DNA of 7,254 bases from Acidobacteriota bacterium (GTDB taxonomy: Bacteria; Acidobacteriota; Thermoanaerobaculia; Gp7-AA8), in the NCBI GenBank assembly GCA_003223695.1, contig QHVY01000370.1:1-7254 (forward strand), in the 5' to 3' direction. The position numbers and the translations under genes are program-made. This document shows positions 1-5,551 of the stretch, in pieces. Under the pieces are notes generated by a model. That model was not told the origin of the DNA and ran no database searches. It saw only the letters and a program-made list of their open reading frames with translations. Each line of letters opens with the position of its first letter. The first letter of the stretch is position 1.

Positions 1-2
1 TC

Positions 3-113
3 TCCGTTTCTGCCGCACATCTGGGAGTCGGACCGCGGCAAAGCTACGCGCTCGTCGTCACCGGTGATATCGCTGATCCGGCGCCGGTGCGCACGCGCGC
101 GGCGCGGCACTAG
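3..113 (+). CDS. C-terminal fragment of a secreted protein, probably an S8 (subtilisin-like) peptidase
   Basis: The frame beginning at base 3 stays open for 36 codons and ends at TAG 111-113; the start lies outside the window. The fragment contains the segment LGVGPRQSYALVVTGDIA. This resembles the beta-rich C-terminal end of many secreted subtilisin-family peptidases, where a hydrophobic strand of the form 'Q-x-Y-A-L-V-V-T-G' closes a P-like or pre-peptidase C-terminal domain. After it comes a short Ala/Arg-rich tail. No catalytic residues fall in the window, so the assignment rests on this single strand pattern. It could equally be the end of another secreted protein with a similar beta-sandwich. 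The other two forward frames are less convincing: one stops at 65-67, and the other runs on as Arg-rich residues typical of an out-of-frame reading of GC-rich coding DNA. Confidence 0.5.
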   Translation, partial: SVSAAHLGVGPRQSYALVVTGDIADPAPVRTRAARH

Positions 114-129
114 GTTTTCCGGTCATACC

Positions 130-137
130 GTTATGCT
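130..137 (+). promoter_or_regulatory. Candidate -10 element (GTTATGCT) for the two-gene unit that follows
   Basis: TATGCT at 132-137 matches the sigma-70 -10 consensus at 4 of 6 positions. The octamer GTTATGCT recurs exactly at 6915-6922, just before another plus-strand gene. No good -35 hexamer is visible 16-18 nt upstream. If used, transcription would start near 144 and leave a leader of about 80 nt. The repetition of the octamer before two plus-strand genes is the main support. Confidence 0.25.
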
Positions 138-208
138 TACGCGCCAGGTGCATGACCGTTTGCTTTCACCGGCTTGCAGCAAGACGAACAAGAACCTAAA
201 TTGTCGTC

Positions 209-216
209 AGGAAGGA
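209..216 (+). promoter_or_regulatory. Ribosome binding site fixing the start at 226
   Basis: AGGAAGGA is a strong Shine-Dalgarno match ending 9 nt before the ATG at 226. It decides the start of the cysteine-rich protein. The open frame extends upstream to an ATG at 64, but that extension is Arg-rich, overlaps the preceding gene's C-terminus and has no such signal. Confidence 0.7.
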
Positions 217-225
217 TTCACGGCA

Positions 226-597
226 ATGTTGACTTACGTCACAAGCATATTGCTTGCTCAAGCCTTACTCGATCCAGCCTCGAGAATCCAGCCGCAGAGT
301 TTGCCAGGGATTCAGTCAGTACAGTGGGGAGTAAACCAACCGTTACCTCCGCAGTTGCCGATTGACTGTGGTTACGCCCAACCCTGCACCGGCACGCAGT
401 GTGTGCACCAGACAAAATCATATTTTTGCGATGGTACTGAGTACGTCTGTGACAATGACACTCAAAACTACACGGGCGGTAACGTTATCTGCTGCACCAG
501 TAAACATATCTGCACGCAGTGTGAAGTGAATGGGAAACTCGTTCCGTACTACAGCTACACAGGTACGACGGACGCAGCGTGCGCGCCGAATCCTTGA
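226..597 (+). CDS. Small cysteine-rich, probably exported protein of unknown function
   Basis: This is a 123-residue protein that I do not recognise as a named family. The N-terminus (about residues 1-15) is hydrophobic but lacks a positively charged n-region, so a signal peptide is possible but weak. A Pro/Gln-rich linker (about 20-46) leads to a cysteine-dense domain with ten Cys at residues 48, 54, 59, 68, 75, 89, 90, 96, 99 and 119. The even number, Asn/Thr/Gly-rich spacers and near absence of hydrophobic core residues suggest a disulfide-stabilised extracytoplasmic mini-domain. Metal binding is the alternative, but the spacing has no CxxC pairs except C96-C99. By eye the GC content is near half, visibly lower than the neighbours. 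The gene lies 11 nt ahead of the next exported-protein gene and is almost certainly co-transcribed with it, so the two products may act together at the cell surface. The start is set by the ribosome binding site at 209-216. Confidence 0.72.
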   Translation: MLTYVTSILLAQALLDPASRIQPQSLPGIQSVQWGVNQPLPPQLPIDCGYAQPCTGTQCVHQTKSYFCDGTEYVCDNDTQNYTGGNVICCTSKHICTQCEVNGKLVPYYSYTGTTDAACAPNP

Positions 598-608
598 GAG
601 AGCGTGAT

Positions 609-1628
609 ATGCGAAAGCTACTTGTCTGTTTGTCTCTTATAGCTCTGAACGGTGTTCCCGCGCACGCTCGAATCACCTCTCCGCCGGACCTGCGTGAAGT
701 GCCAGGGGCGCGGTTCGAGTACGCTGCTGCTCAGCGTCTGATCCGGCTGTCGGACGGTTCAGATTTCGTGATCGACTCACGTCCGTGGCCGAAGGAACCA
801 AGCGCGACCGACGCCATTTTCGTGTCAGCGAGGGGACGAGCCTATGACATGGTATTTGCGGTCAACTTGTGGATTCCCGCTCAGGTGGCAGACGGCACGC
901 GCGGGCAAATCTACAGCGCCGCGATGTCGGACGATCACGACTGGATCGCGGTCGTCGGCGGATGGATGGGGAAAGAAGACCACCGTGGTCACAACGGGAT
1001 TTTCATTCTTCACCGCCAAATGCCAGCTCCAGGGGCGGAGTTCTGGAAACTCAAGCTGTGGTTCGATGTGCGCGGGATGACCATCGGGGAGGTCGAGTTC
1101 GGTCCGGGCGACACACTGTTAACGACGTCGCATGATCATGATGACTCACCGATCATCACCGCGTTCACGTTCGCGGGCCAGAAGATCGGATCATTTGTCG
1201 ATGCGGGAAAACATAGCGGGAGTGCGTGTCGTGAGATGCGAATTCAAAAGCTCGACTCGTCGTCGCTCGCCGTGTACGATCCCGAGGCGTCGTCGGTCCG
1301 GTTCCTGACTGTTTCTTCCAAAGGCGACACGATCGACGTGCAGCAGGCGCGGACGGTTCCAGCCGTTTTTCCAGAACGGCGTTCGTATCCGCTGGCCTTC
1401 GTGGTGCTTCCTGACGGCCGGATTGCCATCGCCCGCACGATCGCGGACGAGCAGCGACGCGGCCAGACTTTGGTGTCGGTCCTCTCGCCGAACGGCGATG
1501 TTATCGAGCAGTGGAGCAGCCCGCGGGTTTGGCGCTACGCGTACGCCGACGGGCGGACGTTGAACGGTATTTATCCGACGGCGCCGGACGATGAGAGACC
1601 CGTGATCCGGTCCGTCGCCATCCAGTAG
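609..1628 (+). CDS. Exported beta-propeller-like protein of unknown function
   Basis: The product is 339 residues. The chosen ATG gives a textbook signal peptide: MRK, a hydrophobic core LLVCLSLIALNGV, then a likely AHA/R cleavage after residue 20. An in-frame ATG at 579 would add ten hydrophilic residues before the signal and overlap the upstream gene, so 609 is preferred. The mature part alternates short beta-strands with Asp/Gly turns. The segments near 104-118 (SAAMSDDHDWIAVVGG), 166-190, 219-235 and 263-276 (FVVLPDGRIAIART) have the 'xxPDGRxxA' look of WD40/NHL/six-bladed propeller blades. An Asp/His-rich turn (HDHDD, 175-179) and a single mature Cys (207) are visible. No catalytic motif is seen, so it is best called a periplasmic or secreted propeller-like protein. 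It follows the Cys-rich gene by 11 nt, with a weak GAGAG-type ribosome binding site overlapping that gene's stop, consistent with one transcript. Confidence 0.72.
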   Translation: MRKLLVCLSLIALNGVPAHARITSPPDLREVPGARFEYAAAQRLIRLSDGSDFVIDSRPWPKEPSATDAIFVSARGRAYDMVFAVNLWIPAQVADGTRGQIYSAAMSDDHDWIAVVGGWMGKEDHRGHNGIFILHRQMPAPGAEFWKLKLWFDVRGMTIGEVEFGPGDTLLTTSHDHDDSPIITAFTFAGQKIGSFVDAGKHSGSACREMRIQKLDSSSLAVYDPEASSVRFLTVSSKGDTIDVQQARTVPAVFPERRSYPLAFVVLPDGRIAIARTIADEQRRGQTLVSVLSPNGDVIEQWSSPRVWRYAYADGRTLNGIYPTAPDDERPVIRSVAIQ

Positions 1629-1633
1629 TGCGT

Positions 1634-1661
1634 GTAGCGGCGGGCGCCGCGCCCGCCGCTA
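1634..1661 (+). repeat. GTAG-footed GC-rich perfect palindrome (REP-like element)
   Basis: Bases 1635-1647 (TAGCGGCGGGCGC) and 1649-1661 (GCGCCCGCCGCTA) are exact reverse complements around one central base. On the plus strand the hairpin is preceded by GTAG (1634-1637). REP elements mobilised by RAYT proteins are known to carry a 5' GTAG foot beside an imperfect palindrome, so this resembles a single REP unit. It begins 5 nt after the stop of the propeller gene. It has no following T-run, so it is not a classical intrinsic terminator, although the RNA hairpin could still protect or end the upstream transcript. Its right edge overlaps the TATAAT box before serS. Confidence 0.6.
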
Positions 1662-1665
1662 TAAT
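1660..1665 (+). promoter_or_regulatory. Perfect -10 hexamer TATAAT ahead of serS
   Basis: TATAAT matches the sigma-70 -10 consensus exactly, and only 9 nt separate it from the serS ATG at 1675. Transcription would start at or within a few bases of the ATG, giving a leaderless or nearly leaderless mRNA, consistent with the lack of a Shine-Dalgarno sequence. The first two bases belong to the right arm of the palindrome, so the element appears to form part of the promoter. No recognisable -35 is present, because that position is occupied by the palindrome's left arm. Confidence 0.45.
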
Positions 1666-1674
1666 CCGCGCTCC

Positions 1675-2906
1675 ATGTTGGCGCGCGAATATCTCCGCGA
1701 GCATGCCGACGACTACCGTGTCGCGCTGAAAAATCGCGGCTCGAAAGTCGATCTCGAGCGCTTCCTCGAGCTCGACGCCGAGCGGCGGAAAACGATCGCT
1801 CGCGTCGAGACGCTGAAGAATCAACGCAACGTCGCCTCGCAGCAAATCGCCGCCCTCAAAAAAAGCAAACAGGACGCATCAGCGCAGATTGATGCGATGA
1901 AACGCGTCGGCGATGAAATCAAAGAGCTCGACGCGCGGCTCGCCGATATCGAGGAAGAGCTCCGCGCGATCGAGCTCGACATGCCGAATGTTCCTCACGA
2001 GACGGTGCCGGTCGGCGCTGACGAATCGGCCAATCGCATCGAGCGCACGTGGGGCGAAAAACCCAAATTCGACTTTGAGCCAAAGGCGCACTGGGATGTC
2101 GGCGAAGCGCTCGGCATCCTCGACTTCGATCGGGCGGCGAAAATCACGGGCGCGCGTTTCGCGCTCATCTCCGGGGCGGGGGCGAGACTGAATCGCGCGC
2201 TCATCGATTTTTTTCTCGAGCAGAACACCTCGCGCGGCTATCGCGAAGTCGTCCCGCCGTACATCGTCAACGCTGATTCGCTGCGCGGTACCGGTCAGCT
2301 CCCGAAATTCGAGCAGGACCTTTTCAAGCTCACTGATCGCGACTATTACCTCATTCCCACGGCCGAGGTGCCGGTGACGAACATTCATCGGGAGGAGACG
2401 CTCGACGCCTCCTCGCTGCCGCGGCTGTACACGGCATATTCGCCATGCTTCCGAAGTGAGGCCGGTTCATACGGCAAAGACACGCGGGGGCTTATTCGCC
2501 AGCATCAATTCGAGAAAGTGGAGATCGTGAAATTCGTGATGCCCGACGAATCGTGGAACGAGCTCGAACGCCTGACCGCCGACGCCGAATCGCTGCTGCA
2601 GGCCCTCGGGCTGCACTACCGCGTCGTCGCACTCTCCACCGGCGACCTCGGCCGGGACAGAGCACATATCGCGAGATCTCATCTTGCTCGAACTTCACCG
2701 ATTTTCAGGCCAGGCGCGCGAACATTCGCTATCGCGCCGCGGAGAAGAAATCGGGATTCGTGCACACGCTCAACGGGTCTGCGCTTCCGATCGGCCGCAC
2801 GCTTGTGGCCATTCTCGAAAATTTTCAGGACGCCGAGGGCTCGGTGCGAATTCCGACCGTGCTGCAGCCGCTCATGAAAGGCCTGACGAAGATCAGCGCA
2901 ACGTAG
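1675..2906 (+). pseudogene. serS: Seryl-tRNA synthetase, interrupted by an internal deletion and frameshift
   Basis: SerRS charges tRNA-Ser with serine in the cytoplasm and is normally essential. The first 326 codons (1675-2652) encode the long helical coiled-coil arm that grips tRNA-Ser (about 1-105). They then enter the class II catalytic domain, with TAEVPVTN (229-236) and motif 2 with its signature from CFRSEAG (258-264) to GLIRQHQFEKVE (272-283), and end in STGDLG. From 2652 the family sequence resumes in a different frame: PGQSTYREISSCSNFTDFQARR, then motif 3 (NGSALPIGRTLVAILENFQ) and the stop at 2904-2906. In E. coli SerRS about 13 residues (around KTYDLEVW) separate these two points. 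Their loss is about 40 nt, which shifts the frame and removes an active-site strand. The original frame runs on by chance to 2877 with unrelated residues. Restored, the protein would be about 423 residues, normal for the family. Either a natural pseudogene or a sequence/assembly error could explain this. Confidence 0.9.
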
Positions 2907-2950
2907 AGCCGGCTCTTAGCCGGCTCAAGCCGACTGAGAGTCGGCTCTAC
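2903..2950. repeat. Inverted pair of REP-like hairpins (BIME-like) between convergent genes
   Basis: The plus-strand unit at 2903-2925 is GTAG, stem AGCCGGCT, loop CTT, stem AGCCGGCT. The minus-strand unit at 2950-2928 is GTAG, stem AGCCGACT, loop CTC, stem AGTCGGCT. The two units share their layout and most bases, face each other, and are separated by 2 nt. A GTAG foot beside a short hairpin is the known hallmark of RAYT-linked REPs, and inverted REP pairs form BIMEs. The pair can also fold as one long stem, with 2900-2919 pairing 2934-2953 through two G-T wobbles. The stop of serS (TAG 2904-2906) lies inside the first GTAG. The stop of the opposite gene (2925-2927) lies at the centre. The structure may act as a two-way transcription end point, though there is no T-run. 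Confidence 0.7.
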
Positions 2951-4091
2951 GTTCAGCCGGCGCTTCGAAGAGAGTCTCGAAACGCAGATCCGTTTCTCCG
3001 AGGCGAATCTGATCGCCGTCTTTCAGAATGGAGTGAAAAACTCGCGTGCCGTTGACCCATGTTCCGTTTCGGCTCTTCAGATCTTCGACCACGAAGCCGT
3101 CCGGACTGCGGAAGATTCGCGCATGATGCGAAGAGATTCCGAGGTCGGTGAGCTGGATGTGGCTGTCGTGGTGACGGCCGATCTGATACTCGTTCTCGAT
3201 CAGCGGGATCACGGTGCCTGCCTCATTGCCGCCCATGACGAGAAGCTGTGCAACCGTTTTCTTGATCACCTCTCGGAATGTCAGCGTCGCGTCTTCGGCG
3301 ATGAGCAGGCTAGTATCGTCCGGCGTTTCGCGGAACGTGCTGTCGGCGGTGAAGTCGGCGATCTGCTGGCGAATGGTTTCGTCATCGACCACCTGAATCA
3401 ATTTGTTCGCGAGGAGGCCGTACACGAGTCGGTACACCTGGAACGCATCCGCATCGGTATCGCGGCAGAGGTCTTCCAGCGTCCGTTGTCCGTTGATCAG
3501 AAAAAGAATTTTCCATTCGTCGAGAGTGAGCGTGATCTTTTCCGCTTCGGGATCGGCCGCGACGCGAAAGGCCACCGAGCTGTCGGGAAGAAGCCGGAGG
3601 CACTCTTCCCACTCGCTGATGCGCCGCGCGCCTTCCATGATGAGATTCGCCAGATCGATGGAGATCGTGACGGCGTTCGGCGGCAGATCGATGCTGTCGT
3701 AGAACGCGAAATCGCCGCTCTTCCAGACGAATGCGTCGTAGATGACTTCCGACGATTGGATTTTGAGGAAATCGTCGAGTTGTGATTGATTGACCACTCC
3801 CTTTTGCAGAGCGATGTCGCCGAAGCGTCCGCCGGAGCGCAGCATCAAATCGTCGATCTCCGCCGCCTGATCGTGACTGAGTTTTTTCTTGCGCGCGAGA
3901 ATGGGACCGAGTCGCAGCGATTCCTGGTTCGAGGCAGCGTAGACCACCGAGCCGGCCCGAAAGAAGATATACGCTTCTTTTTCTGCGAGCGTCAGCGTCA
4001 GCATTCCCGTTTTCCGAACAGAATGCAGAAACGTCAGGACGTCGGGAATCTTGAAGACTTCAAGGCTTCCCTGGAGCGACATGCTGCTCAT
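2925..4091 (-). CDS. DUF4388 (PatA-like N-terminal) and FHA domain protein
   Basis: With the ATG at 4091-4089 the product is 388 residues, cytoplasmic and without membrane segments. The N-terminal part begins MSLQGSLEVFKIPDVLTFLHSVRKTGML (from residue 4), typical of DUF4388/PatA-N domains. It continues with the usual helical region, including ILARKKKLSHDQ and FGDIALQKGVV, and a WKSGDFAFYD stretch near 123-132. A helical, winged-helix-like segment (about 190-235) follows. The C-terminal FHA domain (about 283-374) retains the phosphothreonine-binding signature: G305-R306, S320, H323, N342-G343-T344 and N347-G348. FHA domains read pThr marks made by Ser/Thr kinases, so a role as a signalling adaptor is likely; no kinase lies in the window. 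In-frame starts also exist at 4082 (ATG) and 4121 (TTG). The TTG sits inside the intergenic palindrome, and no start has a clear ribosome binding site. The final eight residues (RRADSQSA) are encoded by the REP-like element. Confidence 0.88.
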   Translation of the reverse strand: MSSMSLQGSLEVFKIPDVLTFLHSVRKTGMLTLTLAEKEAYIFFRAGSVVYAASNQESLRLGPILARKKKLSHDQAAEIDDLMLRSGGRFGDIALQKGVVNQSQLDDFLKIQSSEVIYDAFVWKSGDFAFYDSIDLPPNAVTISIDLANLIMEGARRISEWEECLRLLPDSSVAFRVAADPEAEKITLTLDEWKILFLINGQRTLEDLCRDTDADAFQVYRLVYGLLANKLIQVVDDETIRQQIADFTADSTFRETPDDTSLLIAEDATLTFREVIKKTVAQLLVMGGNEAGTVIPLIENEYQIGRHHDSHIQLTDLGISSHHARIFRSPDGFVVEDLKSRNGTWVNGTRVFHSILKDGDQIRLGETDLRFETLFEAPAERRADSQSA

Positions 4092-4109
4092 TTCGAGGAC
4101 CCAGTGAGT

Positions 4110-4125
4110 GCGATTGTACAATCGC
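4110..4125. promoter_or_regulatory. 16-bp perfect palindrome, candidate operator with back-to-back -10 boxes
   Basis: GCGATTGTACAATCGC is its own reverse complement and lies between the divergent DUF4388-FHA and permease genes. It contains TACAAT (5 of 6 to the -10 consensus) on each strand: plus 4117-4122, minus 4118-4113. The plus box is 10 nt from the permease ATG at 4133. The minus box is about 21 nt from the ATG at 4091. Its core TTGTACAA resembles sites bound by dimeric GntR/FadR-type regulators, but no regulator gene is present here. No convincing -35 hexamers are seen on either side. Confidence 0.45.
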
Positions 4126-4132
4126 GCGACTC

Positions 4133-5335
4133 ATGAAGAGCGCCTCCCGCCACGCCGTCCTCGCCGGTTTCCTCGGTTGGACGCTCGACGCGTTCGATTT
4201 TTTCGTCGTCGTTTTCCTTCTCGACGTCCTCGCGGCGCAATTCGGAGTGCCGAAGCGGCACATCGTCAACACGCTCACCGCGACGCTGCTGTTTCGCCCG
4301 ATCGGGGCGCTGATTTTCGGATTTCTTGCCGACCGATACGGCCGTCGCATTCCGCTGATGGCCAACGTCATCTATTTTTCGCTGATCGAGCTACTCTCCG
4401 GGTTTTCGCAGACGTACACGCAGTTTCTGATTCTGCGCGCACTGTTCGGAATCGGGATGGGCGGGGAATGGGGAGTCGGCGCGTCGCTGGCGATGGAACA
4501 GGCGCCGCGAAAATGGCGTGGCGTCTTGTCGGGAATCCTGCAGAGCGGCTATTCGATCGGCTATCTGCTCGCTGCGGTCGCCTCACGCGCCGTGCTGCCG
4601 ACCCTCGGCTGGCGCTGGATGTTCTGGCTGGGCGCGCTGCCGGCGTTGTTAGCTTTGTACATTCGTACCAAGGTACCAGAGTCGGAGGCCTGGCGGGAGC
4701 ATCGCGCAGGCACGTTTGGCGAGATGCTCGGCGCGGTGCGCGGTCACGCCAAAGGATTCGCGTACCTCGTTCTGCTGATGACGTTCATGATGTTTCTGTC
4801 GCACGGAACGCAGGACCTCTATCCCGACTTTCTCAAAGAACGACACGTCAGCGCGACGACGATTCCATGGATCGCCATCCTCTACAACGTCGGCGCGGTC
4901 ATCGGCGCGGTGATCTTCGGGCATTTCTCGCAGCAGATCGGAAGGCGCTACAGCATGATCGTGGCGCTGATCGTCTCGCTGCTCTCCATTCCGTTCTGGG
5001 CATTCGGGACGACGATCGGAGTCCTGGCGACATCCGCGTTCATCATGCAGGCGGGTGTGCAGGGGGCGTGGGGCATCATTCCGGTGCATTTGAACGAGCT
5101 CGCGCCAGATGCCGTGCGCGGATTGATGCCCGGCCTTGCGTATCAGTGCGGAATTCTGATCGCCGCGCCGACGAACACGATCGAGCACATGCTCCGCGAC
5201 AAAGTCGGCTACTCGTGGGCTCTCGCCGGATTCGAGATCGTGACGATCGTTGTTCTGGTGATCGTCTTGCTCGCCGGGCGCCAGGAGCACGGAAAGAGCT
5301 TCTACCCCGACGACCTGTTGATAAAGAAGGATTAG
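4133..5335 (+). CDS. MFS transporter, SHS family (Jen-type monocarboxylate/H+ symporter)
   Basis: This is a 400-residue inner-membrane permease with about twelve hydrophobic helices. The first helix (GWTLDAFDFFVVVFLLDVLA, 15-34) carries the aromatic/Asp pattern of the SHS group. The MFS loop 2-3 motif is intact (GFLADRYGRR, 63-72). GIGMGGEWGVGASLAME (106-122) and ILQSGYSIGYLLAA (135-148) are typical of SHS carriers. SHGTQD at 223-228 matches the core of the signature of fungal Jen lactate/pyruvate permeases. The flanking Asn and Thr of the fungal signature are Met220 and Asp232 here, which may alter selectivity. Likely substrates are lactate, pyruvate or another short carboxylate, with proton symport. 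Sialate or shikimate carriers are more distant alternatives. There is no Shine-Dalgarno sequence before the ATG, but a TACAAT box lies 10 nt upstream. The stop is followed at once by the small zinc-ribbon gene. Confidence 0.88.
   Translation: MKSASRHAVLAGFLGWTLDAFDFFVVVFLLDVLAAQFGVPKRHIVNTLTATLLFRPIGALIFGFLADRYGRRIPLMANVIYFSLIELLSGFSQTYTQFLILRALFGIGMGGEWGVGASLAMEQAPRKWRGVLSGILQSGYSIGYLLAAVASRAVLPTLGWRWMFWLGALPALLALYIRTKVPESEAWREHRAGTFGEMLGAVRGHAKGFAYLVLLMTFMMFLSHGTQDLYPDFLKERHVSATTIPWIAILYNVGAVIGAVIFGHFSQQIGRRYSMIVALIVSLLSIPFWAFGTTIGVLATSAFIMQAGVQGAWGIIPVHLNELAPDAVRGLMPGLAYQCGILIAAPTNTIEHMLRDKVGYSWALAGFEIVTIVVLVIVLLAGRQEHGKSFYPDDLLIKKD
5325..5331 (+). promoter_or_regulatory. Shine-Dalgarno sequence preceding an ATA codon
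   Basis: AGAAGGA lies within the last codons of the permease gene and ends 7 nt before ATA at 5339, which is ideal spacing for initiation. No ATG, GTG or TTG in the zinc-ribbon frame lies near this position, so the site points to the ATA, or to an ATG that has changed to ATA. Confidence 0.5.
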
Positions 5336-5338
5336 GCC

Positions 5339-5551
5339 ATAAGGTGTCCTCGCTGCAACTTCGACAAGACGATCGGCAATGCCCTCTGCCGTCGCTGTCG
5401 GACCAAGCTTCCGGCGCACATGCGCCCCGGGCTGGAGGCCATCCCGGCGAAAGATACCTGGACCGTTACCCGTGCGTTGCGCGCGGCGGCGAATTACCTC
5501 GATGTCCACTTCCAGTCGGTGCGCAAGTTCGGCGGCGGTCGAAAGCGCTAG
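5339..5551 (+). CDS. Small zinc-ribbon protein with apparent ATA start
   Basis: The frame following the permease stop stays open for 70 codons and ends at TAG 5549-5551. Its beginning, [I/M]RCPRCNFDKTIGNALCRRCR, contains C3, C6, C17 and C20, a CxxC-x10-CxxC zinc ribbon starting right at the N-terminus as in many short ribbon proteins. The remainder is basic (LRAAANYLDVHFQSVRKF, then GGGRKR) and could bind nucleic acid. The first in-frame ATG (5420) would remove all four cysteines, so initiation is placed at ATA 5339, supported by the Shine-Dalgarno sequence at 5325-5331. ATA is a rare start, and a recent G-to-A change or a base error in an original ATG is equally possible. The frame is the same as the permease's, so stop readthrough would give a fusion, but this is less likely. 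The gene is probably translationally coupled to the permease and its stop overlaps that of the convergent sigma gene. The cellular role is unknown. Confidence 0.55.
   Translation: MRCPRCNFDKTIGNALCRRCRTKLPAHMRPGLEAIPAKDTWTVTRALRAAANYLDVHFQSVRKFGGGRKR

Noticed and set aside
120..158. Inverted repeat CGGTCAT / ATGACCG between the first two genes
   Set aside because: Seven-base arms with a 25-nt loop and no T-run; easily expected by chance and not convincing as a terminator.
174..202. TTGCAG, 17 nt, TAAATT as a promoter for the Cys-rich gene
   Set aside because: Only 3 of 6 and 4 of 6 matches, and the transcription start would fall at the ribosome binding site itself, leaving almost no room upstream of it.
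2640..2665. Programmed frameshifting or translational bypass restoring SerRS
   Set aside because: A ribosomal slip could restore the frame but not the roughly 13 missing residues, and no slippery run or extra inserted sequence is visible.
3033..3785. A 250-codon plus-strand open frame opposite the DUF4388-FHA gene
   Set aside because: It mirrors the codon structure of the minus-strand gene and shows no recognisable motif or start signal.
4092..4121. TTG start adding ten residues to the DUF4388-FHA protein
   Set aside because: The TTG is inside the palindrome and overlaps the minus-strand -10 box, so it would precede the likely transcription start; family proteins begin close to MSLQGSL.
4649..5509. 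A 286-codon minus-strand open frame opposite the permease and zinc-ribbon genes
   Set aside because: Charged, motif-free composition, opposite a well-supported permease; an antisense shadow.
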